64,000 nt of DNA from Actinoplanes couchii (GTDB taxonomy: Bacteria; Actinomycetota; Actinomycetes; Mycobacteriales; Micromonosporaceae). A program made the translations under genes and the position numbers. Below the pieces are notes generated by a model. It was not told the DNA's origin. It did no database searches and saw only the letters and a program-made list of their open reading frames with translations. Within the stretch, counting starts at the first letter, position 1; every line of letters begins with the position of its first letter. The DNA lies in the NCBI RefSeq assembly GCF_016862075.1, contig NZ_BOMG01000063.1, positions 29,063 through 93,062 of the forward strand, given 5' to 3'. This document shows, piece after piece, positions 52,068 to 61,485 of this stretch.

Positions 52068-53654
52068 TCAGACCCGGAAGCGGGAGACCAGCGTGGTCAG
52101 CTCGGTGGACATCCGGGCCAGCTCCGCGATCGCCTGCTGCGTCTCGGCGACGCCCAGGCTGGTGTTCTGCGCCGCCTGGGCCACGCCGGTGATGCTGCGG
52201 GAGATCTCCCCGGTCCCGGAGGCCGCCTCGCCGACGCTGCGGTTCATCTCCGCGGTCGTCGCGGTCTGCTCCTCGACGGCCGAGGCGATCGTCGTCTGGA
52301 AGTCGCTGATCCGGCCGATGACCTCGGAGATCTGCTCGATCGCGGTGACCGCCCCGGCGGTGTCGGACTGGATCGTCTCGACCCGCCGGGAGATGTCCTC
52401 GGTGGCCCGGGCCGTCTCCTGCGCCAGATCCTTGACCTCGCTGGCCACCACGGCGAACCCCTTGCCCAGCTCACCGGCGCGGGCCGCCTCGATGGTGGCG
52501 TTCAGGGCGAGCAGGTTGGTCTGCTCGGCGATCGCGGTGATCGTCTTGATCACGTTGCCGATCTCGGCGGACGACTCGCCCAGCTTGTTCATGGTCGACG
52601 AGGTGGTCGCGGCCAGATTGACCGCCTCGACCGCCACCTGGGCCGCCTCGCTGGCGTTCTGCGAGATCTCCCGGATCGACGCGCCCATCTCCTCGCTGCC
52701 GGCCGACACCGTGTCGACGCTGCGGGAGATCTCCTCGGCCGCGCTGGACACCGCCATCGACTGCTGCGACGCCTCCTGCGCGGAACCGGCGATCTGGGCG
52801 GCCGTGCTGGTCATCTCCTCCGACGCGCCGGCCAGCGACAGCGCCGAACTCTCGATGGTCCGCACCGTGTCCCGCAGCGACGCGGTCGCCTGGTCCAGCG
52901 CGCGGCCCATCCTGCCGGTCTCGTCGTTGCTGGTCAGCCCGGTGCTGTGGGTGAGGTCGCCGGCCGCCAGAGCCTCGGCCACGTCCTGCACCGCGGCCAG
53001 CGACTTCACGATCCGGGTCGCCACCCAGAACCCCATGCCCACGGCGGCGACCAAACCCACGATCAACACCACGATCTGGGTGGTACGGCTCGACTCGTAC
53101 CCGGCTTTGGCGGCTGCGGCGTTCTTGGCGGCGTCCGCGGTCTCCGACTGGTCCAGTTCGGTGACGTCGGCGGCCATCGCCTCGACGATCGGCATCGCCT
53201 CGGTGTCCCGGATCGTCGACCAGCGGGAGAGCTGGTTCGCGGCCCCCGCGGGCAGCAACTTCTCCTGGGCCAGGGTGGCGAAGTCCCCCCTCTGGGCCTC
53301 GAGGTGGTCGATGGTCTCCTGCGCGCCGGCCGGCTGGCTGGCCCGGTAGGCCGCCATCGCCGTGTCGAACGTCTTCATGTCGGCCTCGAAGGCCGCGGTG
53401 AACTCGGCGGCGACGGCATCGTCCGGCGACAACGCCTGATTCGTCAGGTCCACCCGGCCCTGCGAGATGGACGCCTTGATCTGACCGACCGCCTTGATGC
53501 TGGCGACGTTGCTTTCCGAGATCAGATTGGCCTTGTCGCTGGTGTCGGAGAGGGCCACCAACCCGGTGATACCCACGATGACGGCGACCACGGCAGCAAC
53601 CGCGACCGCGGCGAGAATCTTGATCCGGACACTGAGGTCGGCGAACGTCGGCAC
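52068..53654 (-). CDS. methyl-accepting chemotaxis protein
   Basis: 528 residues, GTG start. TM1 (ILAAVAVAAVVAVIVGITGL), a four-helix-bundle periplasmic-type sensor, TM2 (IVVLIVGLVAAVGMGFW), HAMP (LAAVQDVAEALAAGDLTH), then a long signalling helix pair. The conserved hairpin tip is IAEQTNLLALNATIEAARAG followed by ELGKGFAVVASEVKDLA. No che genes are in the window. It implies a motile stage such as zoospores. The ligand is unknown. Confidence 0.95.
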   Translation of the reverse strand: MPTFADLSVRIKILAAVAVAAVVAVIVGITGLVALSDTSDKANLISESNVASIKAVGQIKASISQGRVDLTNQALSPDDAVAAEFTAAFEADMKTFDTAMAAYRASQPAGAQETIDHLEAQRGDFATLAQEKLLPAGAANQLSRWSTIRDTEAMPIVEAMAADVTELDQSETADAAKNAAAAKAGYESSRTTQIVVLIVGLVAAVGMGFWVATRIVKSLAAVQDVAEALAAGDLTHSTGLTSNDETGRMGRALDQATASLRDTVRTIESSALSLAGASEEMTSTAAQIAGSAQEASQQSMAVSSAAEEISRSVDTVSAGSEEMGASIREISQNASEAAQVAVEAVNLAATTSSTMNKLGESSAEIGNVIKTITAIAEQTNLLALNATIEAARAGELGKGFAVVASEVKDLAQETARATEDISRRVETIQSDTAGAVTAIEQISEVIGRISDFQTTIASAVEEQTATTAEMNRSVGEAASGTGEISRSITGVAQAAQNTSLGVAETQQAIAELARMSTELTTLVSRFRV

Positions 53655-53703
53655 CAGATCAACGTAGGCCGCACCGGACTATCGTGAGGCCTACTTACCT
53701 TTT

Positions 53704-54360
53704 TCAGGACGGTCCGAGCATCGGGGCGTTGTCCACGTCCGCGAGCTGACCCTCGACGTGCCGCCGCAGAGCCTCCCGGTAGTACGCGGCGAGACTGGTC
53801 AGCTGCTGGATCTCGTCCAGCGCCGAGGCACGCCGGGCGGCCAGGCCGTCGAGCGCGTCCGCGTGCCGGCGGACCGCCTCGGTCTCGATCTCGTCGGCCT
53901 TCGCCCGGACCTCGTCGGCCAGCTGATCGGCCCGGTCCCGGGCGTCCGCGATCAGATCCTCCGACTCGCGCCGGGCATCGCGCAGGTGCTCGTCGGCGGT
54001 CCGCTGGGCCATCGCCAGCACTCGCAGCTCACCACCACCGGCCGGCAGCGCCCGCGGCCCGCCCTGATGCGCCCGGTCCAGCTCGGCCCGCAGCTCACGC
54101 GCGTGCTGCTCGGCCATGTCCCGTTCCTGCTCCATCCGCTGCAGGAGACCGGTCAGGGCACGTATCTCGTCGTAGTCGCCGGCCGGATCGCCGGGTTGCA
54201 CGGCCATCGTGCGCAGCGCGCCGTTCTCGGCGAGGAGCCGGGCCAGCTCGCGCTCCGCCTCGTCCAGGAACGCGTCGACCTCCTCCTCGACGTACGCACC
54301 GCGGCCGACGGCCGGTTTGGTGAAGGAGACGTTGTGAATGTCGGCGGGGGTGAGCGGCAT
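53704..54360 (-). CDS. DivIVA/Wag31-like coiled-coil protein
   Basis: 218 residues from ATG 54360. The N-terminal DivIVA signature is present (MPLTPADIHNVSFTKPAVGR, then YVEEEVDAFLDEAERELARL). Long coiled coils follow (LLQRMEQERDMAEQHARELR, LIADARDRADQLADEVRAKA). DivIVA-type proteins mark cell poles and direct apical growth. This one is shorter and diverged compared with a typical Wag31, so it may be a paralogue. It sits between the MCP and a GGDEF-EAL gene on the same strand. Confidence 0.88.
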   Translation of the reverse strand: MPLTPADIHNVSFTKPAVGRGAYVEEEVDAFLDEAERELARLLAENGALRTMAVQPGDPAGDYDEIRALTGLLQRMEQERDMAEQHARELRAELDRAHQGGPRALPAGGGELRVLAMAQRTADEHLRDARRESEDLIADARDRADQLADEVRAKADEIETEAVRRHADALDGLAARRASALDEIQQLTSLAAYYREALRRHVEGQLADVDNAPMLGPS

Positions 54361-54444
54361 GCTGCTCCCTAGGAGACACCGTCGCGAGTCGCACACGTTA
54401 CGCCCCCGCGCCCATGAACGGATCCCCCTACGGGCTGTAACCCG

Positions 54445-56709
54445 TCACGAGTCGGCCCGCATCTCCCGCAGCATGGCGGTGATCTCGTCGGCGCTGATCG
54501 GCCTGGCGAACAGGTAGCCCTGACCGTAGGTACAGCCCAGTCCGGTCAGCAGCGACTGCTGGTCGGCCTGCTCGATACCCTCGGCCACGGTCTGCAGCCG
54601 CAGCGCCCGGCCGAGACCGACCACCGCCTCGGCCAGCGCGGCGTCCTCCCGGTTGGCGGTGATCCCGTCCACGAACGCCTTGTCGATCTTCAAGATGTCG
54701 ATCGGGAACCGGCTCAGGTACGACAGCGACGAGTACCCGGTGCCGAAGTCGTCGATCGCCAGCCGGACCCCCAGGTCCCGCAGCCGGTGCAGGACCAGCA
54801 CGGTCGCGTCCACGTCCTCCATCGCCATCGACTCGGTGATCTCCAGAACCACCTTCTCCGGCGCGATCCCGGTCTCGGCCAGCACCTCGCGCACCATGTC
54901 CACCAACCCGGGCTCCTGGAACTGGCGGGCCGACAGGTTGACGCTGACCCGCATCGCGGCCGCGCCCGGGATCTCCCGGTGCCAGCGGGCCATCTCCTGG
55001 CAGGCCACCCGCAGCACCCCGGCGCCCAGCGGCACGATCAGCCCGGTCCGCTCGGCGTGCGCGATGAACTCGTTCGGGCCCAGCAGACCACGTTCCGGGT
55101 GCTGCCAGCGGACCAGCGCCTCCACCCCGATCGGCAGCCCGGACGGCAGGTCCACGATCGGCTGGTAGACGACCACGAACTCGTTGCGGTCCAGGGCCCG
55201 TTCCAGCTCGGTGCGGGCCTCCGCCTCGGCGACCGCGGCCTGGTACATCGACTCCTCGAACGTGACGGCCCGGTCCCGGCCGGCCTTCTTGGCCGCGTAC
55301 ATCGCCAGGTCGGCGTCCCGGATCAGCTCGTCGGTCAGATCGATGTCGCTGCTCTCACCGGCCTTCACGGTGGCGATGCCGATGCTCGCGCCGCCGGTCA
55401 GCACCGAGTCGCCGAGGCGGACCGGCTCGTGCACCGCGGCCAGCAACCGCTGCGCCAGGGTGTGCAGGCCGATCTCGTCGAGATCCTCCACGAGCACCGC
55501 GAACTCGTCGCCGCCGAGCCGGGCCAGGGTGTCGCCGGGACGTACCGCGGCGGCCATCCGCCGGGCCTGGGCCAGCAGGAACTCGTCGCCGGTGAGGTGC
55601 CCGAGGGTGTCGTTGACCTTCTTGAAGTCGTCCAGGTCGATCAACAACAACGAGACCCTTCCGGCGGTACGGGTGTGCCTGCGCACCGCCGAGCCGATCC
55701 GGTCGCGCAGCAGAGCCCGGTTGGGCAACCCGGTCAGCGGGTCGGAGATCGCCTGCCGGTCCAGCTCGCCGCGCAGCGCCTTCTGCGTGCTGACGTCCCG
55801 GACCGTCAGGATCAGCGCGCCGATCAGCGGGTCGGCCAGGTGGTTGGTGCCGATCACCTCGACATCGAGATAGTCGCCGTCCCGGTGCCGGCTGCGCGAC
55901 TCGATCCGGGCGGTGTGCCGGGCCGGCGCGGCGGCCAGCTCGGTGAGGAACGCCGAGACCCGCTCCCTCTCGTCCGGGTGGATCATCGCGGTCAGCGAGT
56001 CCAGGGTGAGTTCGCCGCCCTCGTGGCCGAGCACCCGCCCGGACGACGAGCTGACGTAACCCACCCCCGCCGCGTTGACCGCCAGGATCGCGTCCGAACC
56101 GTTCTCCAGCAGGGCGGACGTCCGGTAGGCGATCTCGTCCCGCTGCTCCTGCTGCAGCCGCCGGTTGTGGGTGGTGAACGCGCACAGGGCGGTCATCGTG
56201 GCCATCACGATCAGCAGGGTGAGATTCAGGTACCCGTGGTCGCCGCCGAACAGCGCCATCATGATCAGCAGGCCGGCGACACCCGCCGCACCGACCCCGA
56301 GCCCGTCCCGGACCCCGCTGGTGGTCGACGCGGCCACCATGGTGACCATCGCACCGGTCGCGAACATCACGGTCGGCTCCGGGTCACCGGCCGCGAACAG
56401 GGCGAGCGCGCCGAGAGCGGCCACGTAGGCGCCCGCCATCACCGGCCGGATCCACGAGCGGGCCGCCAGCCGGTCCAGCGGCAGCCGGGTCGCGCCGGCC
56501 AGCACCACCATCGCCAGTGCCAGCGGTGCCAGCACCCAGTGGCCGGTCGCCGGCCAGTCGAAGCCGACCCGCACCAGGCCCATCCCGGTCAGCGCCGTGA
56601 AGATCCACAAGTTGTGCCGGATCTGGCGGGCCAGGTGCCCGTGCTCGCGCGACTCGAAGTTCGCCCACCGTTTCACGGGCCCCTGAATCGGCTCCGCGGG
56701 CACCGACAT
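54445..56709 (-). CDS. membrane PAS-GGDEF-EAL c-di-GMP cyclase/phosphodiesterase
   Basis: 754 residues from ATG 56709. About seven membrane helices (residues 30-185, e.g. GVAGLLIMMALFGG, LLIVMATMTALCAF). A PAS domain (ALLENGSDAILAVNAAGVGY) precedes the GGDEF domain (DPLTGLPNRALLRDR). Its intact loop ARLGGDEFAVLVED is preceded by RPGD, a valid RxxD I-site. The EAL domain keeps GVEALVRWQHP, LEITESMAM, DDFGTGYSSL and AEGIEQ. Both synthesis and breakdown of c-di-GMP are possible. Confidence 0.94.
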   Translation of the reverse strand: MSVPAEPIQGPVKRWANFESREHGHLARQIRHNLWIFTALTGMGLVRVGFDWPATGHWVLAPLALAMVVLAGATRLPLDRLAARSWIRPVMAGAYVAALGALALFAAGDPEPTVMFATGAMVTMVAASTTSGVRDGLGVGAAGVAGLLIMMALFGGDHGYLNLTLLIVMATMTALCAFTTHNRRLQQEQRDEIAYRTSALLENGSDAILAVNAAGVGYVSSSSGRVLGHEGGELTLDSLTAMIHPDERERVSAFLTELAAAPARHTARIESRSRHRDGDYLDVEVIGTNHLADPLIGALILTVRDVSTQKALRGELDRQAISDPLTGLPNRALLRDRIGSAVRRHTRTAGRVSLLLIDLDDFKKVNDTLGHLTGDEFLLAQARRMAAAVRPGDTLARLGGDEFAVLVEDLDEIGLHTLAQRLLAAVHEPVRLGDSVLTGGASIGIATVKAGESSDIDLTDELIRDADLAMYAAKKAGRDRAVTFEESMYQAAVAEAEARTELERALDRNEFVVVYQPIVDLPSGLPIGVEALVRWQHPERGLLGPNEFIAHAERTGLIVPLGAGVLRVACQEMARWHREIPGAAAMRVSVNLSARQFQEPGLVDMVREVLAETGIAPEKVVLEITESMAMEDVDATVLVLHRLRDLGVRLAIDDFGTGYSSLSYLSRFPIDILKIDKAFVDGITANREDAALAEAVVGLGRALRLQTVAEGIEQADQQSLLTGLGCTYGQGYLFARPISADEITAMLREMRADS

Positions 56710-56721
56710 GAGCCGTCCGCC

Positions 56722-56793
56722 GGGCCCTTCCGCTCGTTCCACCGGGCTCTTCCACTTGTGCCGCCGGGCCCTTCCGCTTGTTCCGCCGGGCCT
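56722..56793. repeat. 22-bp imperfect tandem repeat between the GGDEF-EAL and histidine kinase genes
   Basis: Three units of 22 bp (56722, 56744, 56766) of the form gggcccttccgcttgttccg plus cc, then a partial fourth. The repeat lies in the divergent promoter region, which is unusual because most repeats here are in 3' flanks. Confidence 0.85.
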
Positions 56794-56837
56794 CGAAACG
56801 CCTGATCATTAGCGGTCGGCGAGTCTACGATCAGGAG

Positions 56838-58610
56838 GTGCGTCATCGCCCGGGTCGCTCGATGGTGGCGTTGCTGGCGGTGCTCCTGATCAGCCTCGCC
56901 AGCACCGTCGCCGTCGTCGTGGCCCTGCAGCGCGGCGACGAACGGCTGGCCGATCAGAAGGTCGACCAGCAGACCCAGCTCGTGGTGCGGGCCATCGCCG
57001 GACAGGCCCGCCGGTACAACGAGCACCTCGCCCAGCTGGCCGCCTCACTGGGCGCGCAGGCCCAGCTCGAATCGTCCGAGTTCGCCGCCACCACCCGGCC
57101 ACTGGCCGGCGCGGTGCTGCCGGGCGTCACCGGGGTGGCCTACGTGGTGCCGGCCGAGCAGTCCGAGATCAGCGGGGTCCAATCGTACTGGCGGGCCCGT
57201 GGTGTCTCCGGTCTTGAACTGCGGCCCGCCGCGAACGGATCGTCGCACCTCTTCCTGGTGATCCGGCAGTCGTTCGACGGCGAACCGGTGTCGCCCGGCA
57301 CCGACCTGTCGGTGGTGCCCGAGGCGGTCGAGGCACTGAGCGCCGCCCGCCGGCTCCGCCAGGTGATCACCAGCCGCCCGTACGTGCTGCTCAAGGACGC
57401 CGGAACCGGCGACGAGCCGAAGGGCCCCGGATTCGTGCTGGCCGCCCCGGTCTTCGCGACCTCGCCACCGGCCGAGAACGGCCGGTTCCGGGGCTGGGTG
57501 CTGCTCGGGGTCCGCGGCACCGAATTCCTGCACCAGGCCGTCGCCGCCGACGCCGGCCGGTCCTCGGCCGTCCAGCTGACCTCGGTGACCGGCGGCGACC
57601 AGACACTGATGGCCCGCTGGGTGCCGGACAGCCGGGTCGACCCGCGGATCACCGCCCGCAACCGCATCATCAACGTCCCGCTGAGCTCCTGGCGGGTCAC
57701 CGTCGCCCCGACCGCCGCCCTGCTCGCACACCGCAACCCGCCCGCCGACGTGATCGCCATGCTGCTCGGCGCGTTCATCACGATGCTGCTGATGGCGCTG
57801 ACCGCCGCCCTGGTCACCTCCCGGGAACGGGCGCTGCGCCAGGTCGCCGCCGCCACCGCCGTCCTGCACGAGGACATCCGCCGCCGCGAGCAGGTCGAAG
57901 CCCAGCTGCGCCGCCGCAAAGCCGAACTCAAGGGCTTCGCCGGGATCGTGGCGCACGACCTGCGTGGCCCGCTGGCCCGGATCAGCGGCTACATCGACTT
58001 CCTCAGCGACGACCTGGGGTCCGGACTGGACGACCAGAACCGGGACTTCCTGGACCGCGCCGGCAAGGCGGCCCGGCAGATGTCCACCCTGGTCGACGAC
58101 CTGCTCGGGTTCTCGGTCGCCGACAACCAGCGGATCACCGCCCGGCAGGTGGACCTGAAACGCCTGGTCGACGACCTGGTCGGCGAGGGCTTCAGCCGCC
58201 CGGCGGCCGTCGAGGTGGGGGAGCTGCCGGTGATCGGCGGCGACGAGACCCTGCTGCGGCAGGTCTTCGCCAACCTGATCGGCAACGCCGTCAAATACAC
58301 CGACCCGGCCCGCGAGCCGTGGGTACGGGTCAGCAGCCGGCCGGTGCACGACGGCTGGCGGATCGATGTCGAGGACCACGGCATCGGCATCCCCGACAGC
58401 CAGAAGGAGGCCGTCTTCACCGCGTTCACCCGGGCCGACGGCAGCGAGGACTACCCCGGCACCGGCCTGGGCCTGGCCATCGTGCACCGCATCGTGGAAC
58501 GCCACGGCGGCGAGGTGCGGATCTCCGACAACCCGGGCGGGGGCAGCCGCTTCCACCTGACCTTTCCCGCCCGTACGCCGGCCGAGATGTCCTTGCCGGA
58601 GGCCTCGTAG
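56838..58610 (+). CDS. CHASE-domain sensor histidine kinase
   Basis: About 590 residues. The start is uncertain: GTG 56838 overlaps an AGGAGG, ATG 56862 and an upstream TTG at 56778 are alternatives. TM1 (MVALLAVLLISLASTVAVVV), an extracellular CHASE sensor (LPGVTGVAYVVPAEQSEI, FRGWVLLGVRGTEFLHQAV), TM2 (MLLGAFITMLLMALTAALV). HisKA follows with the phospho-His in GIVAHDLRGPLARISGYI, then HATPase_c (NLIGNAVKY, DHGIGIPDSQ, TGLGLAIVHRIVERHGG). No response regulator is adjacent, so it is an orphan kinase. Its 3' end is echoed in downstream repeats. Confidence 0.92.
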   Translation: MRHRPGRSMVALLAVLLISLASTVAVVVALQRGDERLADQKVDQQTQLVVRAIAGQARRYNEHLAQLAASLGAQAQLESSEFAATTRPLAGAVLPGVTGVAYVVPAEQSEISGVQSYWRARGVSGLELRPAANGSSHLFLVIRQSFDGEPVSPGTDLSVVPEAVEALSAARRLRQVITSRPYVLLKDAGTGDEPKGPGFVLAAPVFATSPPAENGRFRGWVLLGVRGTEFLHQAVAADAGRSSAVQLTSVTGGDQTLMARWVPDSRVDPRITARNRIINVPLSSWRVTVAPTAALLAHRNPPADVIAMLLGAFITMLLMALTAALVTSRERALRQVAAATAVLHEDIRRREQVEAQLRRRKAELKGFAGIVAHDLRGPLARISGYIDFLSDDLGSGLDDQNRDFLDRAGKAARQMSTLVDDLLGFSVADNQRITARQVDLKRLVDDLVGEGFSRPAAVEVGELPVIGGDETLLRQVFANLIGNAVKYTDPAREPWVRVSSRPVHDGWRIDVEDHGIGIPDSQKEAVFTAFTRADGSEDYPGTGLGLAIVHRIVERHGGEVRISDNPGGGSRFHLTFPARTPAEMSLPEAS

Positions 58611-58815
58611 GGCCGGCCACCTGACCTTCCCCGCCCGCGCCGTGCCTCGGCCTCGTAAGCCCGGCCCACCTGACCTTTCCCGTTCGTACCGTGCCTTGAC
58701 CTCGTAGGGCTGGTCCATTTGGCCTTTGCCGTTTGCACCGCGTCTTGGCCGGTAATCTCGTGGGGCCGGTCTGCCTGGCCCGTCCCGCCCGCGCCGTGCC
58801 TTTGCCGGTGGTCTG
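58554..58815. repeat. about 49-bp diverging repeats copying the 3' end of the histidine kinase gene
   Basis: The final coding segment starting cacctgacctttcccgcccg (58554) recurs in worn form at 58618, 58667, 58716 and near 58771, with spacings of 64, 49, 49 and about 55 bp. Several copies keep the cctcgtag stop context. This fills the 293-bp gap before the next gene. I see no coding gene in it. Confidence 0.85.
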
Positions 58816-58903
58816 GTGGGCCCCGCGGTGCCCTCAGGCGGGGCCGGATTCTGCCGATCCTTGGGGACCAGAACCGTGCGACGCCCGAGGAGAGACCGGT
58901 CCC

Positions 58904-60637
58904 ATGCCGATACTGGCGGACATCGCCGTACCCGCGACCGTCTGGGATCCGGACACCTGCATCCCGCGGGTCGAGGAGGCGATCAGCGCCGACGACACCC
59001 TGACCGGCATCGTCACCCACATCGGCGGGCGGATCCACCTGCTGGACCGGGCGTACCTGCACGGCGCGCTGACCGGGCGGCTCGGCTTCGGCCGCCCGCT
59101 GCTGCACCGGCAGAAACTCCGGGTGCTGTGCGGCGAACCGGCCCTGGTGCTGCCCGGCGACACCGCCTGGGACGACGCGGCCCGCGCCGCCCTGGCCCGG
59201 CCCACCGGCCGCAAAGCCCTGCCGGTGGTCGTCGACCTCGGCGAACACGGCTTCGGCACCGCACCGGTCGGCCCGCTCGTCGACCACCTCAGCCGCCGTT
59301 ACCGGACGATGGCGCTGGAGGACGACCTGACCGGGCTCGGCAACCGGCGGCTGCTCGCCGAACGGGTCACCGCCGCCCTCGCCGCCGCAGCGCCCGCCGC
59401 CCTCGCGATCGTCGACCTGAACCGGTTCAAGGAGATCAACGACAGCCTCGGGCACGCCTCCGGCGACGAGCTGCTCCAGCACGTCGCCGGGGCCCTGCGC
59501 CGGGAATGCGGCGAGGGCACCGTGTACCGGCTCGGCGGCGACGAGTTCGTTCTGTTCTTCGACACCGCGACACTGACCGCGATGCACGGCCGGGACGGTC
59601 TCGGCGAGGCGCTGCGGCACGCAGGTGTTCGGGTGCTGCACACCATCCAGGGCCCGTTCCCGGTGGCCGGCGTACCGATCACCGTCGAGGCCTCGATCGG
59701 CGTCGCCCACACCGGCCAGGACGGCACCGGCGGCGTGGACCGGCTGCTGGCCGCCGCCGACTCGGCCATGTACACCGCGAAACGCGACCGCACCCGGGTC
59801 GAGCTGTGGGATCCGGCCCGCCCCTCGCCACACACCGTGGACCTGGGCGTCCAGACCGAGTTGCGCGACGCCGTCGGCCAGGGCCAGCTGGTCCTACACT
59901 ACCAGCCACTGGTGGACGCGCACACCGGCGCGATCGTCTCGTTCGAGGCCCTGGTCCGCTGGGCCCACCCGACACGCGGCCTGCTGTATCCCGGCGCCTT
60001 CCTGCCCGCCGCGGAACGCTCCGACATCATCCACGCGCTCACCGACCGAGTGCTGGCCGACGCCACCGCGCAGGCCGCGGCCTGGCACCGGGCCGGCTGG
60101 CCGGTCCCGGTAGCGGTCAACCTGGCCGCCCCGGTGCTGACCTCGGACCACTTCGTGGACGCGATCACCGGCCACCTGCACCGAACCGGCCTGCCACCCA
60201 CGTCGTTGATCGTGGAGATCACGGAGAGCGCGGTGATGACCAGACCGGAGGAGAGCGCCCAACGCCTGAAAACCCTTCAGGACTGCGGCGTACGGATAGC
60301 CATGGACGACTTCGGCACCGGCTACACATCACTGGCCCTGCTCAGCCAGTTGCCGTTGGACGAGCTGAAACTGGACCGCACCTTCATCATGCGCGTACAC
60401 GACCGCCGAGAGCAGGTGATCGTGGACGCGGTGGCCCGCATGGCTGGCGGCCTGGGCCTGACCCTGGTAGCCGAAGGCGTGGAGGACGAGCCGACCGCCC
60501 GAACCCTGGCCGCCATGGGCATAGACCTCCTCCAGGGCTTCCACTTCAGCCGCCCCCGCCCAGCCGCAGACTTCACACCCCCACCCTCCCCACTCCACAG
60601 ACCACCGAACTTCGCCACAACCGCCATGTCCGCCTAA
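58904..60637 (+). CDS. cytosolic GGDEF-EAL c-di-GMP protein
   Basis: 577 residues from ATG 58904 (GAGGAGAG upstream). The N-terminal 140 residues are an alpha/beta sensor-like region without membrane helices (LTGIVTHIGGRIHLLDRAYL). The GGDEF domain (LEDDLTGLGNRRLLAER) has an intact YRLGGDEFVLFFD loop, but the I-site position reads GEGT, so feedback is lost. EAL motifs are complete (FEALVRWAHP, VEITESAVM, MDDFGTGYTSL, VAEGVEDE). A dual or switchable c-di-GMP enzyme. Confidence 0.93.
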   Translation: MPILADIAVPATVWDPDTCIPRVEEAISADDTLTGIVTHIGGRIHLLDRAYLHGALTGRLGFGRPLLHRQKLRVLCGEPALVLPGDTAWDDAARAALARPTGRKALPVVVDLGEHGFGTAPVGPLVDHLSRRYRTMALEDDLTGLGNRRLLAERVTAALAAAAPAALAIVDLNRFKEINDSLGHASGDELLQHVAGALRRECGEGTVYRLGGDEFVLFFDTATLTAMHGRDGLGEALRHAGVRVLHTIQGPFPVAGVPITVEASIGVAHTGQDGTGGVDRLLAAADSAMYTAKRDRTRVELWDPARPSPHTVDLGVQTELRDAVGQGQLVLHYQPLVDAHTGAIVSFEALVRWAHPTRGLLYPGAFLPAAERSDIIHALTDRVLADATAQAAAWHRAGWPVPVAVNLAAPVLTSDHFVDAITGHLHRTGLPPTSLIVEITESAVMTRPEESAQRLKTLQDCGVRIAMDDFGTGYTSLALLSQLPLDELKLDRTFIMRVHDRREQVIVDAVARMAGGLGLTLVAEGVEDEPTARTLAAMGIDLLQGFHFSRPRPAADFTPPPSPLHRPPNFATTAMSA

Positions 60638-61155
60638 CCCAGGCCGTGGTCGTGGCAGTGGAGGATGTGGTGCCCACGCCCCCGGGCAGACTTCAGCGCC
60701 CAAGGCCCAGCATCCAAGGTCGCAGCGCCCAGCGCCCGCGCTGAGTGCTCAGCGTCCAAGTCCACGCCTCACATCCAGGCCCAGCGCCTAAGCTGGCCCA
60801 CGCCCAGCGCCTCGCCCTGCTGTCCCGCGACTGCGGCTCCGTCGAAGCCGGGCCAACGCTCCACGCCCATGCCAAGCCGGGCAGGGCCCGCGCCCAGGCC
60901 CGCGCCCCAATGTCCGGCTCTGCGCCCAACGTTCGGGCCCGCGCCCAACGGTCGGGGCTTTCGGGGCAGGTGGCCCGGCTGGCGAGAGACGCCACGCCAG
61001 CCGGGTCGGATCATCTGAGCTCGGGGAGATTCGGGGGTTGATGGGCATCACCACCTTTCCGTTCGCGGGTGGCGGGGTAGGAGCTTCACCACGGTCAGCG
61101 CCGTGCGGGCGAACAACAGCACGCCGGCTGTCAGGAGAGCCGCTGACATGAAGGG
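60638..61155. other. 518-bp gap with low-complexity GCCCAGCGCC-rich sequence
   Basis: The first 300 bases are an irregular run of cagcgccca/gcccagcgcc elements with no regular period and no convincing gene. From about 61040 the composition returns to normal (gttcgcgggtggcggggtag), possibly the decayed end of another gene. No terminator hairpin stands out. Confidence 0.6.
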
Positions 61156-61470
61156 TCAGCCGACCAGGAACACGGGGCAGTGACCCCGCCGTGGCAGCAC
61201 CTGCAGAGTGGCCGCCAGCAGACCGCCGGCCGGCGTGCCCCGGCGATGCCGGGCCAGGACCACGGCGGCCTCGGCGGCGGCGTGATCGACGGCCAGGTAG
61301 CTGATCGGGCTGTCGTCGACTCCGGCCAGGACCCGGCCGCCGATCACCTGGACCGTCCGGTCGAACTCGGCCGGTGCCGGCGCGGCGGCCTTCCGGCCGG
61401 GGTTGTTGACCTCACCCAGGTAGGTGTTGATGGCGAGACTCAGGTAGGTGTTGATGGCGAGGACGGGCAT
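61156..61470 (-). pseudogene. universal stress protein remnant with internal deletion
   Basis: About 104 residues with ATG 61470 behind GGAGGTGAC. The first Usp strand and loop are visible (RVLAGVDDSPISYLAVDHAA) and the last strand too (VLPRRGHCPVFLVG). The nucleotide-binding loop and the middle of the about 140-residue domain are missing. The N-terminus carries an 8-residue tandem duplication (LAINTYLS-LAINTYLG). It lies behind the CBS-BON gene, a common partner of Usp genes. It may still be translated, but a working Usp fold is unlikely. Confidence 0.6.
61417..61461 (-). repeat. 24-bp direct repeat in the stress-protein remnant
   Basis: caggtaggtgttgatggcga starts at both 61417 and 61441, giving a 24-bp in-frame duplication of eight codons. 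Confidence 0.9.
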
Positions 61471-61485
61471 CACGTCACCTCCGGG

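Noticed and set aside
54430..54445. Small hairpin acggg...cccgt at the 3' end of the GGDEF-EAL gene as terminator
   Set aside because: Only a 5-bp stem with no T-tract.
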